From positions 3,286,001-3,350,000 of the forward strand of contig JAJFZO010000344.1 in the NCBI GenBank assembly GCA_021397835.1: a DNA stretch of 64,000 bases, given 5' to 3'. A model generated the notes under the pieces. That model had not been told where the DNA came from. It made no database searches and worked only from the letters and a program-made list of their open reading frames with translations. A program made the position numbers and the translations under genes. Below are positions 61,707 to 64,000 of this stretch, piece after piece. This DNA is from Moringa oleifera. Its lineage: Eukaryota > Streptophyta > Magnoliopsida > Brassicales > Moringaceae. Numbering within the stretch: the first letter of the stretch is position 1; each line of letters starts with the position of its first letter.

Positions 61707-63654
61707 CTGTGGCTTTAATCTCCATTCCTTTACCTAGGGTTCAATGCCTCCGGAGCTTTTTTACTTCCACATTTTAACGAGGTTTGGCTCTCCTTAATAT
61801 TTGCTGAGGACAAGCTTATCTTCCCATTTGCACTTGGCCATGTCTATGACAGTTTTCTGAGGGATGAGAAGTCACTAAGAATTGTACATTACTTTTTAGG
61901 TGTAAATTAATGGGGTTGAGTTATACTGGGAAGTTTCACATGTAGCAGCTACAGCTTTGATGCAGCATCCTGATGTGAGAGGATGATCTGCACTTGTTAT
62001 AGAAGTTGAATACACAGAAGCAGTGAGAAATAAGATCTCTTTGTTTTATCTTTAAATTTACAGTCCATGAGAACATGAAATGTATGGACTGCACAAATCT
62101 TTCTTTCTCCCTTTTGTTCTGCTAGATTTTATTTTTTTAAGATAAAACAACAAAAAATGCAAGTGGAAATAGAGGTTTGCTGTTTGGGTTTATGCTTGCC
62201 AGTGTTGTAGGTCATGGAGACTGACTTAGTGGAACCCTCATTAATGGTGGGGACCAGGTAATGAACTTTCACCTAACCTCATTATTAATTACTACGTACT
62301 AGTCAAATTAATAGTTGTTTCATAATGTGAGTCATCTTTTTGGTTTGCAAAAAGTCTTCTAGGTATGGTGAGAGATTGTCCTTTGATTTGAGAAAAGTAG
62401 GAAGAAGAACCCAAGAATTCATATGCTGTCTGGTTTAGAAAGGCTAGTGGAGATCGTGAAACAAACAGTTGATATGAAAAGTCAGGCTGTTTCAGTTGGT
62501 TTTGTACATAAGGAATGTGAGTGGCTACTCAAATAGCAGAAGCTCTTCTTCTTGCTAGTGGCCTGCGGATGGCTACCACATCATTTTCATGAAATTGACC
62601 TTGGCTTGTTTTTTAGCTATTATCTCCATAAATTGTCTCCTTTGGTCTTCTCCTTTTTCTACACGAGGTGGTTCTTTTGTATCTTCTTTTTAATATAATG
62701 GTTCTAGAGGATCCTATGACTATTTCAACCTGTTCATAACTCAGAAGGTGAGTTTTGATGTTAGAAATCCATAGTGTTGAAGTCGGATCATCAAAGTGCG
62801 AAGATCCTTCTTGACAAAAAGTTAAAGATGTAAACAGTAAATCTGGGCCAGGGTTTGATTTTTATTTTCGTGATCCTCACGGGATCAACTCGTGAATGAA
62901 ACGCCGAAGTAGGTGAGCGTGGCACCAAATAGCTGGGAGGGGGCCATGTATAGGATCTTACTTACATGATTAAGGCGGCTATCTTGCTCTCTGCTTTCAG
63001 CTTTCTTTTTCACTTTTGAGAGTGATTTGTTTTGTTCTATCAAATATCCAAAAACCAGAAGAATCATGTGGTATAGTCATGTTTAAGTGCCATGTCCTTA
63101 TCACTGTTGCAACCCAAAAGTGATGGCCTTCAATGGTAAGTATAGAATGATTTCAAAGCATTAAAATGATTTATCTTCTGCAGCCGCCTTTACTGCTAAA
63201 AGAATTTACTTGCAGCACAGAACAGAACATTTTCTCAGCAGCTATTGTCTTGCTAGTGGGCTTGCGTCACTATGAACAAGAAGAGAGTTCAGCAGGCATT
63301 TTCATATAGATACGATGAATTTCCCCCAGAAATTCAGCCGAAATAAAGACAAGGAAGAAAGAGGGAAAGAATCCTTCTTCCCCAGAATCTAAAAGGGGAT
63401 GCCAAACGTAAAATGCAACAAACTTGAACTATCAAAGACTTGACACCTGTCACGCTTTATCTGACAAATTTCAGATTCTTAATAGAGCGAAAAATGGGTA
63501 CTCTGTTGTAATTAATAGATTTAATGAAGCTCTCCAAAGGGCAGATAAACTCCCTGTTTCTGTAATAAATAATTTTTTTTTCTTCTATATGCTACATACA
63601 CAGGAAAATGATTTTATGGATAGCTACTTGCAAAAACTTACTGACAGGTTAAGT
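61707..63654. other. CCR4-5 3' UTR and intergenic region
   Basis: The first part should hold the CCR4-5 3' UTR; splice-like signals do not indicate further coding exons. Open frames here (for example 62885-63067 minus and 63424-63708 plus) have no recognised motif. The segment just above 63500 presumably includes the 3' UTR of the minus-strand gene that starts outside the window. Confidence 0.4.
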
Positions 63655-64000
63655 TCAGAATTTCATCAACCCATCAACCCAATCAAATGCCTCTTCGTCA
63701 AGTTCTGAAATGGGAAGGTTGATCACCTTGCCATCTTCATACATGGAAAAGCCTTCCATGTCCTGGCAGTCAAGGCAGTCAATGCATTGGAAATACTGCC
63801 CCCAGTCATTCTCACAGCAGAAAGAATTATCAGTACCATATAGCCACTCCTTATCAAAGGATGGAGACATCAGTGCCTCCCCACAAATATCATGAATTGA
63901 TTCTGATATCAATGGCTCCTCCAATAGACCAGAGATGGATTGATCTTCCTCATGCCATTGTGTATCCACATCCTTCACAAAGCACTCTTTAACAAGTTTC
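63655..64000 (-). CDS. C-terminal part of an unrecognised acidic protein (runs off the window)
   Basis: An uninterrupted minus-strand frame runs from the window edge (first full codon at 63999) to a TGA at 63655-63657: about 114 residues. It has no ATG near its upper end, so the true start or the previous exon is outside. It is acidic and rich in Glu, Asp, Ser and Cys, with CCENDWGQYF, a CIDCLDCQDMEGFSMYED cluster, and the end ELDEEAFDWVDGLMKF. The aromatic residues set in acidic context recall activation domains of plant transcription factors, but I do not recognise the family. The high Cys count (seven) could also suggest metal binding. The plus-strand frame at 63710-63895 is its shadow. 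Confidence 0.6.
   Translation of the reverse strand, partial: KLVKECFVKDVDTQWHEEDQSISGLLEEPLISESIHDICGEALMSPSFDKEWLYGTDNSFCCENDWGQYFQCIDCLDCQDMEGFSMYEDGKVINLPISELDEEAFDWVDGLMKF

Noticed and set aside
1..64000. Search for CRISPR arrays, operons, riboswitches, tRNA or rRNA genes
   Set aside because: No regularly spaced direct repeats, tRNA T-loop box sets or rRNA words were noticed; the DNA is plant nuclear.

Overview
The window is nuclear DNA of a eudicot plant. It has AT-rich intergenic space, long AT-rich introns with GT-AG borders, plant-specific gene families (a CONSTANS-like B-box/CCT factor, a LysM GPI-anchored receptor, a miR159/miR319-type hairpin) and many decayed plant transposons (CACTA, MULE, Ty3/gypsy, LINE, Harbinger-type MITE). 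Most long open frames are antisense shadows or low-complexity; real genes had to be assembled exon by exon from splice sites and reading phase.

Layout. 1-6.3 kb: gene-free DNA, with a minus-strand Ty3/gypsy polyprotein relic at about 4.4-6.0 kb. 6.4-10.2 kb: plus-strand gene for the complex I subunit NDUFB10/PDSW (two coding exons, possibly a 3 kb intron in the 3' UTR). 11.9-12.2 kb: a long miR319-type hairpin. 13.9-15.2 kb: gag relic. 15.2-21.4 kb: AT-rich gene-free DNA. 21.5-23.0 kb: minus-strand CONSTANS-like gene (one B-box plus CCT, 431 aa). 25.3-28.3 kb: a gag-only LTR retroelement relic. 28.5-31.1 kb: minus-strand LYM1/LYM3-like LysM receptor in five exons (392 aa). 31.1-33.8 kb: AT-rich spacer. 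33.85-34.66 kb: a DUF1985-type transposon gene fragment, interrupted by a 9.6 kb CACTA (En/Spm) element at about 34.67-44.30 kb that keeps the order TNP2, DUF4218, DUF4216, Transposase_24-like, Ulp1-like but is full of stops and frameshifts. 46.6-52.25 kb: MULE (MuDR-type) transposase relics on the minus strand as two head-to-tail copies. 52.45-61.7 kb: plus-strand CCR4 homolog 5-like deadenylase in 14 exons (471 aa); its introns carry a complete-looking Harbinger/Tourist MITE and a LINE fragment, and one intron has a GC donor. 63.65-64.0 kb: the C-terminal end of an unrecognised minus-strand protein that leaves the window.

The host genes are not an operon or a pathway: respiration (NDUFB10), development (miR319), transcriptional control (COL), immunity or cell-wall sensing (LYM) and mRNA decay (CCR4-5) sit as unrelated neighbours. 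The most notable points are the miR319 hairpin, whose two strands both encode a miR319-like 3' arm; the nested transposon stack at 33.8-44.5 kb; and the tandem MULE duplication that ends about 190 bp upstream of the CCR4-5 start codon. No new defence or metabolic system is evident. All family names come from recognising motifs by eye; no database search was run.
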